Positions 1-10,969 are shown, numbered from the stretch's first letter. The stretch: DNA of 64,000 nucleotides from Nymphaea colorata (GCF_008831285.2 NC_045143.1:14285151-14349150), one strand, 5' to 3'. Notes: generated by a model not told the origin, from the sequence alone. Made by a program: numbers and translations.

Positions 1-637
1 ACTGTGAATGCATGAATGCATTGATCCTATATGATTAAAAGAAAATGAAGCATATATGATTAAAAGAGAATAGAACATTCCTACCACAACATTCATCTAG
101 AAACATTCCTACCATAGCATACATCTAAGATTTTTGTTTTGATAAATATTCTATATAAGAAGTAAAATTTTTTGAAAATGGATTGGTGTTGTATACCATC
201 AAGCATGAATTCAATATTGGGTCTTTACTTGATGTATGGTCTTAGTAAAGTCGGTAAATGAAAATAATCTTGGAGAAAAAAAATGTCCAGAAAAGATGCA
301 TAAAATGAGATACTTGATCATAAGAAAATATAAGGAAGGAAAGAGAGAAAGAGATCTTGAAGATATATTTAAAAGAAAGAGAGATATGCATTCATATACA
401 TATACAGACATACATATATATGTATATCTATATACATATAGATACATAAACGTAAGTTTATGAAAATGAGGTTTGAATTTAAGTAGAGAAGAAAAATGGA
501 ACTTTCAAAAGAAAGAGAGAAATGGATGAAGATAAGGAAGATGCACATACATGTGTATATACTATCACATATACATATATGGAAGATCATAAAAACTTCC
601 TTAGTTTGAAAAGAGAAACTTTTAAAGGAAAAGAAAT

Positions 638-640
<3 letters not shown>

Positions 641-714
<74 letters not shown>
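641..714. repeat. (TA)37 microsatellite
   Basis: Uninterrupted TA dinucleotide run of 74 bases in AT-rich DNA. Runs like this are length-variable and may be collapsed or mis-sized in an assembly. Confidence 0.95.
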
Positions 715-716
<2 letters not shown>

Positions 717-1325
717 AAATTTGTAGATGAAAGCATTTGACTTGAAAAGAGAAAAAGATTTTAGAGAGAGAAAGTAGGAGATTCATATATGCATTCATAT
801 TGATACAGAAATTTGTAAAATGAAATATGTGAACATAGAGAAAGAATGATAAAAATCATCATGTGCATATATATGTATATAACATGTATATACCTGTATG
901 TCTTAATGAGCCTAAAGATAAGTTAAAACATCTGACTTCAAGTTTGATATAGGCCGGAGGGGAACTTGGACTCATGCAATAGTCTAAGCTAAGTCTCCAA
1001 AGCCATATTAGAAGGTTTCTTTCGAAAATATTTTGAAAAATATGATTTATATAAACATAGAATATTGTTATTCCATTGGTTGCAAGGAAATATGTTTCTT
1101 CCACCATTGGGTATGGAAGAAGCTCAAACCACACGATAAGGTGCTCATTAGGGTTCCTAATCAGATGATTAAAAAGAAACTAACGAGTAAAATGACATGC
1201 AAATGCATATTAAAATATACATATTTCGTGAGGGTTTTCCCAGGGTTGAACAAGTTTCAACCTCAAAAATTAATATAAATGTAAAGATTCTCAAACCATA
1301 CTCTCATTCTCGCCATACATTCACA

Positions 1326-1930
1326 TATAAATAGAAAACCAAGCAACTTTGCATGGATAATATGTAGACAATATTCAAGGAAGGAAAAAAAGGTAGAGAG
1401 ATTCAACTAAGAGGGAGAGTATGGTTCAACTATGAAAAGAAATCTCATCTTCTCATGTTTCCGGTGCACTCGAGCATAGCCTCTTGACTCTAGAGAGTGA
1501 AAGCTACCTCCTATGGCCATGGGAAAGTGAGGAAGAGAGAAAATGAGAGAAGCAAAATATAAATGAAAAATCAAGCAACTACGCATGGATAATATATAAG
1601 CAATATTCAAGGAAAGAAATAGAACATGATTCAACAATGAAATGAAATATTATCTCATATTCTCATGTTCTCGGTGCACTTGAGCATAGCCTCTTGGCTC
1701 TAAAATAGAGTTGAGAGCTATCTCTTATGGTTATGAGGAAATGAAAAAGAGAGAAAGATAGAAGGAAGCAAAAGAATAACAAGAATGTATTTAAGAAATG
1801 AGATAACATGACTTAAACATGAAAATGAAAGATCATCTCATCTTCTCATGCTTTCGGTACACTTGAGCATAGCCTCTTGGTTCTAAAATAGAGTTGAGAA
1901 CTATCTCTTTTGGCCAAGGGAGAAGAGGAA
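1326..1930. repeat. Diverged tandem repeat, ~180-230 bp unit, about three copies
   Basis: The phrase gagcatagcctcttg occurs near 1472, 1682 and 1865. It is each time preceded by a version of atctcatcttctcatg and followed by a purine-rich stretch. A further shared block, catggataatat followed by caatattcaagga, occurs near 1352 and 1583. Copies differ by point changes and small indels. The array lies upstream of a TATA-like box, which is where LTR U3 regions often carry repeats. It is non-coding. Confidence 0.75.
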
Positions 1931-2250
1931 GAGAGGAAATAAAATAGGAGAGAAATGAGAGGGATGATGATTACGTACCTCAAAATGAGGAAATGAATTA
2001 GGGAAAATGAACAATCATACTTGAAATAAACTTGAACTCACCTTGAATGAAGCTCCAAGATGATGAAGGTGAGTCCTCCAAGGGATCTTTGGTACTCTCT
2101 TGAAGAGTTGTAGCTAGCTCCAAGTTAGATAGAAATGGAAAGAGGAAGAAGGAGAGAGAGAGAGCTCAAGAGAAACCCTAAGTCTTCAAGTGAGAATACT
2201 CTAGGGTTTCTCCCAAGGGCCACTCTTGCCCAAGAGGGGGAAGTGGATGG

Positions 2251-2260
2251 TATTTATAGA
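2251..2260 (+). promoter_or_regulatory. Candidate LTR TATA box
   Basis: TATTTATAGA, preceded by a CT/GA-rich stretch and followed by the candidate R/U5 region. It is supported only by sequence and position inside the presumed LTR. Confidence 0.4.
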
Positions 2261-2420
2261 GAATTTTGGAGCCAAAACCTAAAATTTGAATTTTTTTGAA
2301 TCTCACCTCATTTTCATCCGAATTTCAAAGAATTTTGAATTATTTTCAATTTTTTTTTTAAAAAAATAGGCTTTGACTAAGTGGGATTGGCCACTAGCCC
2401 TGCAAACACCCATTTGAGGT

Positions 2421-2632
2421 GTGGGCAGGCCTATTGCCCACCCAAAGAAATCAAATCCACCCCCTAAGGGGCTGTTTTTTGCAAGGAAAAGAAAGGGGGC
2501 CTGCAATAGCAGGCCCCTACTTGGGCACTGTTACGCGCTAGGCGCAACATCGCCCTGTGCTTGGAGACCGCGCACGGCAGCGTGCAGAGGTGCTGCAACG
2601 ATCACTGCAGCGACCACGTGATGCGGTCGCTG
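2421..2632 (+). other. Cluster of GC-rich stem-loops in the presumed LTR transcript
   Basis: Three perfect inverted repeats lie within 212 bp. At 2421-2441 the stem is GTGGGCA/TGCCCAC. At 2496-2517 the stem is GGGGCCTGC/GCAGGCCCC with a 4-base AATA loop. At 2608-2632 the stem is CAGCGACC/GGTCGCTG. The stretch 2530-2700 is rich in CpG while both flanks are AT-rich. I infer RNA structure in the R/U5 leader; no known motif was recognised. Confidence 0.55.
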
Positions 2633-3495
2633 TAGCGCATGACACTAAGCGATCGCCCGAGCGCGTCGTGCGGTCGCGCGACTGTGCGTTGCGGACACGC
2701 AATCCTTTTTTTTTTAAAAAAAAACGAAATTCATTAAAATATAAAAAAAATGCTATTTATTTAGGAAGCATAATATATTTTTTATTTAAAATGTAAAAAG
2801 TTTTTTCAAGTAAAAGTATAAAAATTCATTTTTTTCTTTGTTTGATTTATCTAAAAGGCATATAAAATAAATTTTTTGTTATAAAAGGGTGGTCAACTCC
2901 ATTTTGAGCGACTCCAAACTCGCTCCAAATCCGATTTTGGTTTAATCGGTTGTCGACTCGTTTGAGCGTGCGACTTGAGTTTAAACATGTTTTGGCATGA
3001 GAAATGAGTTTTCATGCACGCGCGATGCTCAAATTTTGTCGTTTTGAATGCGATTCGAATTTTGGGTTTGAAATGCTCGATTTGGATCTGAACTTGGGTT
3101 TTGGATCTAATTTGGATCCAAAAATGGCGTTTTGTGTTTGGATAAAAGTGCGTAGTCTTTTGAAAAAATTTGGGGTGATTACAGTTAGTAATTGGCTAAT
3201 CGAGACTAAATTATGGTAATTATGATTAAGTTTATCTAATGATAGTTTAAGATCTTAATCTCCCAATTAATGGCACATTATAGTTCTTAAGCTAAGATCA
3301 TAAGATTAGATACTAAGCTAAACCATAATTGAAACAAATCATTTACATATAATTAATTGAACAAACCTTCTCAAAATATATCATTGTTTTTCTAAACCCC
3401 CCCAAGATAGTATAATATAAAATAGAATATAATAAGTAATAAAAGAACAATAATTTTTTTCTATAATTAGGGTTGCCACCCCCTTTGGGTCCAAC

Positions 3496-3712
3496 ATGAG
3501 AGAGAAAATGAAGAGAGAGAAGAGAAAGAGAGGAGAAAAGAAAGAGGGAGAAGAGGTGGAAGAGAGAAAGGAAGAGGAAAAGGGAAGAGAGGAGAAAAAG
3601 GGAGAAGAGGAGCAAGAGAGAGATAAGGAGAATGACAGAGAAGAGAGAGAAAGGAAAGAGAGGAGAGAGAAAGAAACAATAGATAGAGAAAATAGGGGGA
3701 GAGAAATTGTCA
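3496..3712 (+). repeat. ~215 bp almost pure purine (GA-rich) tract
   Basis: Irregular GA/GGA/AAAG sequence with only a few pyrimidines. The matching tract in the 3' LTR is at 8147-8370. Open frames through it encode only Lys/Glu/Arg repeats and are not genes. Such tracts can adopt triplex structures; that is inference. Confidence 0.85.
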
Positions 3713-4776
3713 ATCGGCGAAAAAACTTTGCCGAATCTTTCCTATCGTGCATTGTAATCAGCAAAGATTTTGCCAAAGTATCATGTACAATTAAAGCTAT
3801 TGTAGTTTTTTATGTAAAATCTTTGATTTTTTATCATAGAGATTTTAGTTGCTTCTTTTAGGCTGTGCTCCCTAGCTATTCTTCACTCTTCTGACAAATT
3901 GGAATCTAGGAAAATTAGATCGATAGATGAGATGCTACCAAATTTTTGTTAGAAACCTTGAACCCCCTCGTTTTGCATATAGAACATATGAGCAACAAAC
4001 AGACTATGCCAACAATATTCGTGTGGCTTAATGTCTGGGCCTCATTGAAATTCGTGTCGAACCACACACTAGTTTGATGTATCGTGAAATTTGACAGTGG
4101 GCTAGGCTAGGCTGTGGGACCCAGCTAACCTTAATCGGCCTTGATTAATAGTAAATCTTGGTCAGCTACGATCCATCTTTGGTTAGACTACCTTAGCCAT
4201 ACCCATAGTCAAGATGAAGCTGGGCGAGCGATTGACCACACAGAGTTTTAGTTAAGATTTCATGTTAATAATACATAATTATATTAATCATGCAGTTTAC
4301 AAAGTGCTTAGACTTGCAAAGTTGAGATTTTGCAGGCTTGAACTAAGTTGCAAGTTTACGACTTAAGTTAATTAAGTTCAGTTTTATTTTTTAATACATG
4401 TTCTTGCATACATGCATGTTATTTAGTTGTATCTAATTTTGGAAATACATGCTGATGATACATGCTTGATAATGATAAACCTATGCTTTAGCTCTGAGAT
4501 GAGCGTAATTGATAATGAAAGCCAGGTAATGATGATATATGTGAAAGTATGCTCATGCATTGAATTGACTGAACATGATGGTTGTTTATTTACTTTACGT
4601 AATGCTTGCTCATGGTCTAAGCTATCATTATGACGTGGGCAGCCTAGGGCCAGTTTTATATTTCTGGGTTGTTGGTATAAAGGAAAGCCTGAGAGCGGGT
4701 AGGTTGATGGTATGGGAAAGTTCAAGTACATTTCAGTGAAAAGTCCAAGATTGGCACATGTTGTGACTATAAAGAG

Positions 4777-4804
4777 TTTAGGGTTTAGGGTTTAGGGTTT
4801 AGGG
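4777..4804 (+). repeat. Interstitial telomeric repeat (TTTAGGG)4
   Basis: Four perfect tandem TTTAGGG units, the plant telomere repeat, sit inside the 5' LTR. The 3' LTR has no such repeat; it has ~170 bp of ordinary LTR sequence between GACTATAAAG and AGTAAC. The telomeric block therefore replaced deleted LTR sequence. Confidence 0.9.
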
Positions 4805-5764
4805 TTATTGTAGTAACGCAGTTGACCTCAACAAAATGAGAGTCACGACAATGGTTACGGCAAACTATGCCAATATTCCCAGTGACTCAGTGTTTGGGAC
4901 CATAAGCTACACAATGGTCCACCCTAAATATACTGAATTACTGACGACCTGGGTGGCATCATGTGATCTTACTCAGATGAGTTCATGTTTTCTGCATCAT
5001 AAAAATTCATGAGATTCTGAATTATTTGTCTATTTGTTTATTTATTCATTCATTTATATGCTTTCTTTATTGTCACCGATGTGATTGGTTTTTGTGTGAC
5101 TCATATTAAGTTTGATTCATTGGGATGCCAAAGAAATCAACAAGCCAAACATTGTGAACCTTTGAATTACAATTTGAGTACCATCACCGGTACTAGAGTG
5201 AGCTTGGTTCAAGTGATGATACTCACTTATTCTTATTTTAACAGTCAATATAATACGTAAACTCTACACTTAAATGATATATCAGAGATCTTGTTATGGT
5301 TTTCATTGTGCTCAGTGGTTATGTTGATGCTATGACTATCTGCCTTCATTAGGTTCTCACTAAAGAACATATAATGCTCATTGATCGGGTAATTGAAAGG
5401 ATGGGGGATTACTCGGAAGTAATGCGACAATGTCATATACATTTTCTCTATGCACTTTTGTTTGTACATACTTGTACATCTTTATGGTGTTTGAGACTAA
5501 GACTTGAGAGTCGTGGCTCTCCAATATATGTATAAAGTAATGTTTTTATTAATAAGTGTTTTCCTTAGCAATATTAACTTTTAGAATAGATTGTACCGTG
5601 CGCTAATTACAGAGGCAAGTTATCTGTACACAATAGACAAATTTGGCCTACACAAACTACGTAGGCATGTGACTATTCAACTTCCACACACAAAAAAAAA
5701 AAAATACTCTGCATCTGTTTCCTTTTTGTGTTTGTTGTGTATGACAATGGAGTGTTACATTTAA

Positions 5765-5776
5765 TGGTATCAGAGC
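5765..5776 (+). other. Primer-binding site (initiator Met-tRNA)
   Basis: TGGTATCAGAGC, the usual plant retrotransposon site complementary to the 3' end of tRNA-iMet, 5 bases after the LTR end. Confidence 0.85.
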
Positions 5777-5920
5777 AACCCCATTCTTCTCTCAGATCAG
5801 CCACCGATCACAACATCTTTGGGTTGGTGAGTGCCAGATAAAAGTTGTTACATTACTCGGAAATTCATTATGTATTACTTTAAATAAAAAAGTTGAAAAT
5901 TTATCTAATTAAGAAATAAA

Positions 5921-6062
5921 AAATTTGTGCATTACAGAGAGTAAAGCCTTAATTCACGAAAGAATGTCTCATTATACTAAACAAAGGTCTTAAATTTGTG
6001 CATTACAGAGAGTAAAGCCTTAATTCACAAAAGAATGTCTCATTATACTAAACAAAGGTCTT
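5921..6062 (+). repeat. 71-bp tandem duplication
   Basis: Two adjacent 71-bp copies (5921-5991, 5992-6062) differ by one base (cgaa/caaa). The near identity, against the heavy decay around it, means the duplication arose long after the element inserted. Confidence 0.9.
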
Positions 6063-6109
6063 GGCAAGATGCTGCAGGAATTGGTGGTGGTTAGGAAAGA
6101 GACAACGGC

Positions 6110-7045
6110 CATTAGCCAGGAGACCATGTTGATCTCATGAAAATTCTACGGACAATTTCTGGGTCTATGCGGACCTTGGCCCAAGCAAGCGCCCAGTTGG
6201 TAGATTTGGCTTCACCATTAGAGCCAACTGTGGTACAACAAACAGTTAATGACGACCAACACAAGCAATTCATGAACTTGAATCCACTGAAATTTATAGG
6301 AGGCATAGACACAATGGATGCCAAAGGGTAGCTAGATGAAATCGAAGAAGCTTTCGAATTGACGGATGTACCGACTAACCTCAAACCCACGTTTGGCACC
6401 TACATTGCTTGGCGCAGATCCCAAAAACTAGTGGAAAACTATTAAACAGATAAAATTTGAAAGTCAGGCAATAACTTGGGAATGAGTTAGATAGAATTTC
6501 ACAAAAATATATATTCCTCATCACATCAAGGAAAGGTAGATGCAACAATTTCTTAATCTAGCTCAGTGTGGCATAACTCTTGAAGAGTATATATGTGAGT
6601 TATATCATCTGAAAAAATACTGCCTGAATGCAGACACTACTGACAAGGCCAAACTAAAAAAACTTATCAGGCGATTGATTGATAGTTTGAGATTAAGAAT
6701 GGTGGGAACAAGTCTTGTAGACCTAACACAAGCAATTGAGAAAGTGACTCAGAAACAAGAGACTCTAAGTCAAATTCAACTACAAGAAAAAAGAAAGTTT
6801 TATGGGTTTGAATCATCACCTCAAGCCCCAAGTATGAAACCTTTTGTGCCTCAACACGGGCCTTTTTCCACCAACTCCTGTTCGTAGAACTTTTTTCCCA
6901 AACATGCCTAATACAGAAGGCTGTCATCTTGCCACTGACTACACCCTGGAAGATTAGGTCCTATGCTTACAAGGGCATGTTTAAATTGTGGTGAATAAGG
7001 ACATTTTATTAGAGAATGTCCAAAGAAACAAAGATTTCCTCCAAA
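6110..7045 (+). pseudogene. Gypsy gag remnant with CCHC knuckle
   Basis: Translations in shifting frames match the retrotransposon gag pattern: an N-terminal FMNLNPLKFIGG segment, a DEIEEAFELT-like helix, then from 6540 a clean stretch (FLNLAQCGITLEEYICELYHL) typical of the gag core. Near 6975-7020 a zinc knuckle CLNCGE-x-GHFIRECPK is readable, with a stop codon in it. Several stops and frameshifts break the frame, so no functional capsid protein is made. Gag would package the element RNA in cytoplasmic particles. Confidence 0.75.
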
Positions 7046-7061
7046 AGGGCACCCTCAGACC

Positions 7062-7500
7062 CGACCTGCTCAGCCACACACATAGACTTCTAACCAAGGA
7101 AGTATCAGGATGGGTGTATGCCACAACGACCGAGAGCCTTCAGAATCTAGAGCTTGCTGAAGGTACCCTACTTATACACTCATTCTTGGCACATGTTTTA
7201 TTTGATTTGGGAGCCTCCCATTTCTTTATATCTAGTCCTTTGTCACTATGTTTAAATATGCCAACACTGCATGCACCATATGAATTTAGAGTGTCTAGTA
7301 CTATTGGATTTCATGATTGTTGTACACAGTATTTGTCTGGTAGTGGGATATAAATTTTAGGAAATACTTCATGCAAACCTGATAATCATTGATATAGAAG
7401 GATTTGATATAATCCTAAGTATGGACTGGATGAGTGAGCATGATGCGATCATTGACTGTCATAGAAAGCAGATTACTATAGGCAAAAGTATGTACTAGAT
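7062..7500 (+). pseudogene. Gypsy aspartic protease remnant
   Basis: The 6988-7353 frame contains VLFDLGASHFFIS, matching the Gypsy retropepsin core in which DSGA or DTGA is normal. The active-site Ser/Thr position is Leu here. After a frameshift, FDIILSMDWMSEHDAIIDCHRKQI matches the conserved end of this protease family. It is non-functional: the active site is altered and the frame is broken. Confidence 0.75.
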
Positions 7501-7544
7501 CCCAGCCATGTTATCAACTACCAGGATTTAGAACTTTGAGAAGA

Positions 7545-7730
7545 TTTGACTTATATAGAATGACCAATTCGCATAGTTGATGAACATGAACGGGTATTGA
7601 GAACAACAAGGATACCAGTAATAAAGGTAGGATGGTAGCACCATAGAGCTACTGACGATACTTGGGAGTTAAAAGGCAATATGTAGAAACACTATCCCCA
7701 ACTATTTTTTTTTTCATATACACAAGAAAT
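7545..7730 (+). pseudogene. Chromodomain-like C-terminal tail of Gypsy polyprotein
   Basis: The reading includes RIVDEHERVLRTTRIPVIKV and then W-x-HHRATDDTWELKGNM, the usual end of plant Gypsy integrases just before the polypurine tract. It follows the protease remnant directly, so the ~3 kb that normally encodes reverse transcriptase, RNase H and integrase core was deleted. It contains stops. Confidence 0.7.
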
Positions 7731-8146
7731 TTCGAGGATGAAATTTCCTTAAGGGGGTGAGAATTGTAAGATCCAGCTTCTTGGCATTAGAAACAGTTTA
7801 TGAATTGGTCAGTGACAAATTTGTCATTTTTAGCCATGATCAACGTAGATTTATTGGCTAATTAAGATTAAATTATGGTAATTATGATTAAGTTTTAGCT
7901 AATGATAGTTTAAGAGCTTAAGCACCTAATTAATGGCGGATTAGAGCTTTTAAGTTTAGATACTAAGCTAAACTGGAACTAAAACCAATCATTTAAATCC
8001 AATTAATTAAACAAAGCTCCTAGAATATATTATTGTTTTTCTAAACCCTCCTCAAGATAGAATAATATAAAATAGAATATAATAAGCAATAAAAGAATAA
8101 TAAATTTTGGCTATAATTAGGGTTGCCACCCCCCTTGGGATCCAAC

Positions 8147-8370
8147 ATGAGAGAGAAAAGGAAGAGAGAAAAGAGGAAGAGAGGAGAGGAGAAAGAGGGA
8201 GGAGAGGAGGAAAAGAAGAGAAAGAGGGAAGAGAGGAGAAAAATAAAGAAGAGGAGAAAGAGAGAGAAGAGAGAGAGGGAGAAGAGGAGAAAGAGAGAGA
8301 AAGGAGAGAGGAGAGAGAAAGTAGAGAGAGAGAAAGAAAGGGAAGATAGAGAAAATAGGGGAGAGAAATT
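8147..8370 (+). repeat. Purine-rich tract, 3' LTR copy
   Basis: Counterpart of 3496-3712, again almost all A and G over ~220 bases. The two copies differ in detail but keep the composition. Confidence 0.85.
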
Positions 8371-8820
8371 GTCAGTGAGTGATAAAACTTTGCCGAATCT
8401 TTCCTCTCGCGCATTGTAATTGTTTGGAGCAGAGATTTTACCAAAATATTATGTACAATGAAAGTTATTACAGTTTTTTAGATTACATGTAAAATTTTAG
8501 ATTTTTTATCATAGAGATTTTAATTGCTTCTTTTAGGCTGCATTCTGTAGCTATTCTTCACGATTTCAATGGATCGGAATCTAGAACAATTAGATCGGTA
8601 GATGAGATGCTACCACATTTTTGTTAGAAACCTTGAATCCCCTCATTTTGCATGTAGCAAAATGAGCAACAAACAGACTATGCCAACAGTGTTCGTGTGG
8701 CTTAATGTCTAGGCTGCATCGAAATTCGCATCGAACCACATATCGGTTTGATGTGTCGTGAAACTTGAGAATTGGCTAGGCTAGGCCACGAGACCCAACT
8801 ACCCTTAATCGGCCTTGATT

Positions 8821-9048
8821 AATAGTAAATCTTGGTCAGCTACGATCCATCCTCGGTTAGACTGCCTTAGCTGTACCCATAGTCGAGATGAAGCAGGGCG
8901 AGTGCTTGACCAGACAAAGTTTTAGTTAAGATTTAATAGTAAATCATGGTCATCTACGATCCAACCTCAGTTAGACTGCCTTAGCCATACCCATAGTTGA
9001 GATGAAGCAGGGTGAGCGATTGACCACACAAAATTTTAGTTTAGATTT
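8821..9048 (+). repeat. 114-bp tandem duplication within the 3' LTR
   Basis: Copies at 8821-8934 and 8935-9048 both begin AATAGTAAATC and end in an AGTT..AGATTT phrase. The 5' LTR has a single copy near 4147-4261, so the duplication happened after insertion. Confidence 0.85.
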
Positions 9049-10969
9049 AGTGTTAATAATACATAATTAGATTAATCATGTAGTTTACAGAGTGCTTAGA
9101 CTAGCAAAGTTGAGATTTAGCAGGCTTGAACTACTCTGCAAGTTTATGACTTAAGTTAATTAAGTTCAGTTTTATTCTTTGAATACATGTTCTTGCGTAC
9201 ATGCATGTTATTTAGTTGTATCTAATTTTAGAAATAGTTGCAACACTCAAATGAGAAACTTGAACTGTGTTGATGATATAGGCTCAATATTAAGTTTCCA
9301 GAGTGAATTGTTTAATGATAAACCTGTGCTTTGGTTATGAGATGAGTGTAATTGATAATGAAAGCTGAGTAGTGATGATAGATGTGAAAGTATGCTCATG
9401 CATTGAATTGACTAAGGGTGATGGTTATTTATTTACTTTATGTAATGCTTGCTCATGGCCTGAGTTATCATTATGATGTGGCAATGGCCTAGGGCTGGTT
9501 TTATATTTCTAGGCTGATGGTTCAAGAGAAAGTCCGAAAGCTGCCCAGTATACCAAACATGAAAGTCCAGGATCGGTATTCGGGTTGTTGGTATGAGGAA
9601 AAAGTCTGAGTATGGCCCAGTATACTGGAAATGAAAGCTCAAGATTGGCACATGTTGCGACTATAAAGAATCAAACCTAACTGTAAAACATAAAAGGGGC
9701 TAGGTTGGGTGGCATAGGGGTCTGGGGACCTGTGTGAGAACCTTCCATGAATGCAGGGATTGATGTATAAAGTGCTTCTTCCCAGGGCTACTTATCGAAG
9801 CCTATCCCCGATGTGAGGCAGCAGTGGGATGCAGTTACTGCAGTAACATAGTTGAACTCAATGAAATGTGACTCAGGATAATGGTTACCCCAAACTATGC
9901 CAATATTCCCAACGATTTAGTGTTTGAGACCATGAGTCCTGCAATGGTCCACCCTAAATACACCGATGAGCTGGGTGACATCATGTGATCCTACTCAGGC
10001 AGGTGCGTGTGTATGCATCATAAAAATTCATGAGATTCTGAATTGTCTGCTTATTTGTTTATCTATTCGTTCATTTATCTGCTTTCTCTATTGTCACCAA
10101 CGTGATTGGCTTTTGTGTGACTCAGATTGAGTTTGATTTGCTAGGATGCTGAAGAAATCGGCAAGCCAAGCTTAGTGAACCTTTGAATTACAATTTGAGT
10201 ACTATCACCAGTACTGGGGTGAGCTTGTCTCTAGTGATGATGCTTACTCATTCTTATTTTAATAGTCAATACAATACATAAACTCTACACTCAAATGATA
10301 TATCAGAGACCTTGTTATGATTTTCATTGTACTCAACGGTTATGTTGATGCTGTGACAATCTGCTTCCATTAGGTTCTCACTATATAATAGATGATGCTT
10401 GTTGATCAAGCAGCTGAAAGGATGGGGGATTGCTGGGAAGTAATGCGACAATGCCATATACATTTTCTCTGTGCACTTTTGTTTGTACATACTTCTACAA
10501 CTTTATGGTGTTTGAGACTAAGACTTGAGAGCCATGGCTCTTCAACATACGAATAAAGTAATGTTTTTATTAATAGGTGTTTTTCCTTAGCAACATTAAC
10601 TGTTAGGATAGATTATGCAATGGCTAATTATGCAGCAAAGTTATCTATATGCAATAGACAAATCGGGCCTACACCAACTATGCAGGTGTGTGATTGTTCT
10701 ACTTTCGCTATACACAAAAAAATATATATATAAATACTCTACATCTATTTCCTTTTCATGTTTTGTTGTGTATGATATTAGAGTGTTATATGTCGCCTCT
10801 GTGCTGGACCTCATAAGAGGCATTCCCATGGCAGATGAGGATAAGGATGTGGTTATGATGGTCAGAGGCACTCCTAGTTGTAAGGAAGGTTTGGGTTGAG
10901 AGAAAGCAAATAGCCGTTGGTTGGAGGGGGACACCTTGTCAGCCAAAACCTTGAACTTCCAAGAGTGAT

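Larger units (their letters stand above)
1..3183 (+). mobile_element. LTR fragment of an unclassified LTR retrotransposon
   Basis: No protein domain is visible here. The right edge ends in GGGGTGATTACA exactly where the neighbouring Gypsy 5' LTR resumes, about 80 bp inside that LTR, so another element seems to have inserted there. Plant LTRs end in CA and often begin TGTAA, and TTACA is the matching inverted end. A TATA-like box at 2251-2260, with diverged tandem repeats upstream and a GC-rich hairpin stretch downstream, would fit U3-R-U5 order on the plus strand. The 5-bp target duplication would be gttag at 3184-3188. I cannot find the left end, which probably lies outside the window. Orientation and family are inferred. 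Confidence 0.45.
3184..5759 (+). repeat. 5' LTR of the Gypsy element (first ~80 bp missing)
   Basis: Aligns along its length with 7845-10790. Its first ~80 bases, which correspond to 7765-7844, are absent and replaced by the sequence ending at 3183. It ends in GTGTTACA, the inverted partner of the TGTAAG start of the 3' LTR. It also lacks ~170 bp present in the 3' LTR, where a telomeric repeat now sits (4777-4804). Confidence 0.85.
3184..10790 (+). mobile_element. Ty3/Gypsy LTR retrotransposon, decayed and internally deleted
   Basis: Two direct repeats of 2.6 and 3.0 kb flank a 2.0 kb interior. A primer-binding site complementary to initiator Met-tRNA (TGGTATCAGAGC) lies 5 bases after the 5' LTR, and a polypurine tract (AAGGGGGTGAG, 7751-7761) lies just before the 3' LTR. 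The interior keeps gag, a CCHC knuckle, an aspartic-protease remnant and a Gypsy-type C-terminal chromodomain-like tail. Reverse transcriptase, RNase H and the integrase core are missing. The LTRs differ by many substitutions and indels, so the insertion is old. The right edge abuts LINE sequence. The left edge is cut by another element, so no target duplication can be checked. Confidence 0.85.
7765..10790 (+). repeat. 3' LTR of the Gypsy element
   Basis: Starts TGTAAGATCC right after the polypurine tract and ends GTGTTATA; the 5' copy ends GTGTTACA, so the terminal CA is mutated. Its 3026 bp make it longer than the interior. It carries private tandem duplications (8821-9048 and near 9540-9650) that the 5' LTR lacks. 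Sequence to the right is LINE-derived. Confidence 0.85.

Noticed and set aside
1326-1930. CRISPR-like array
   Set aside because: The repeats are long, diverged and adjacent without unique spacers, and the DNA is plant nuclear.
3496-3861. Lys/Glu/Arg-rich frames at 3496-3861 and 8107-8419, with Ser/Leu-rich frames opposite
   Set aside because: They are translations of the purine tracts in the Gypsy LTRs, not proteins.
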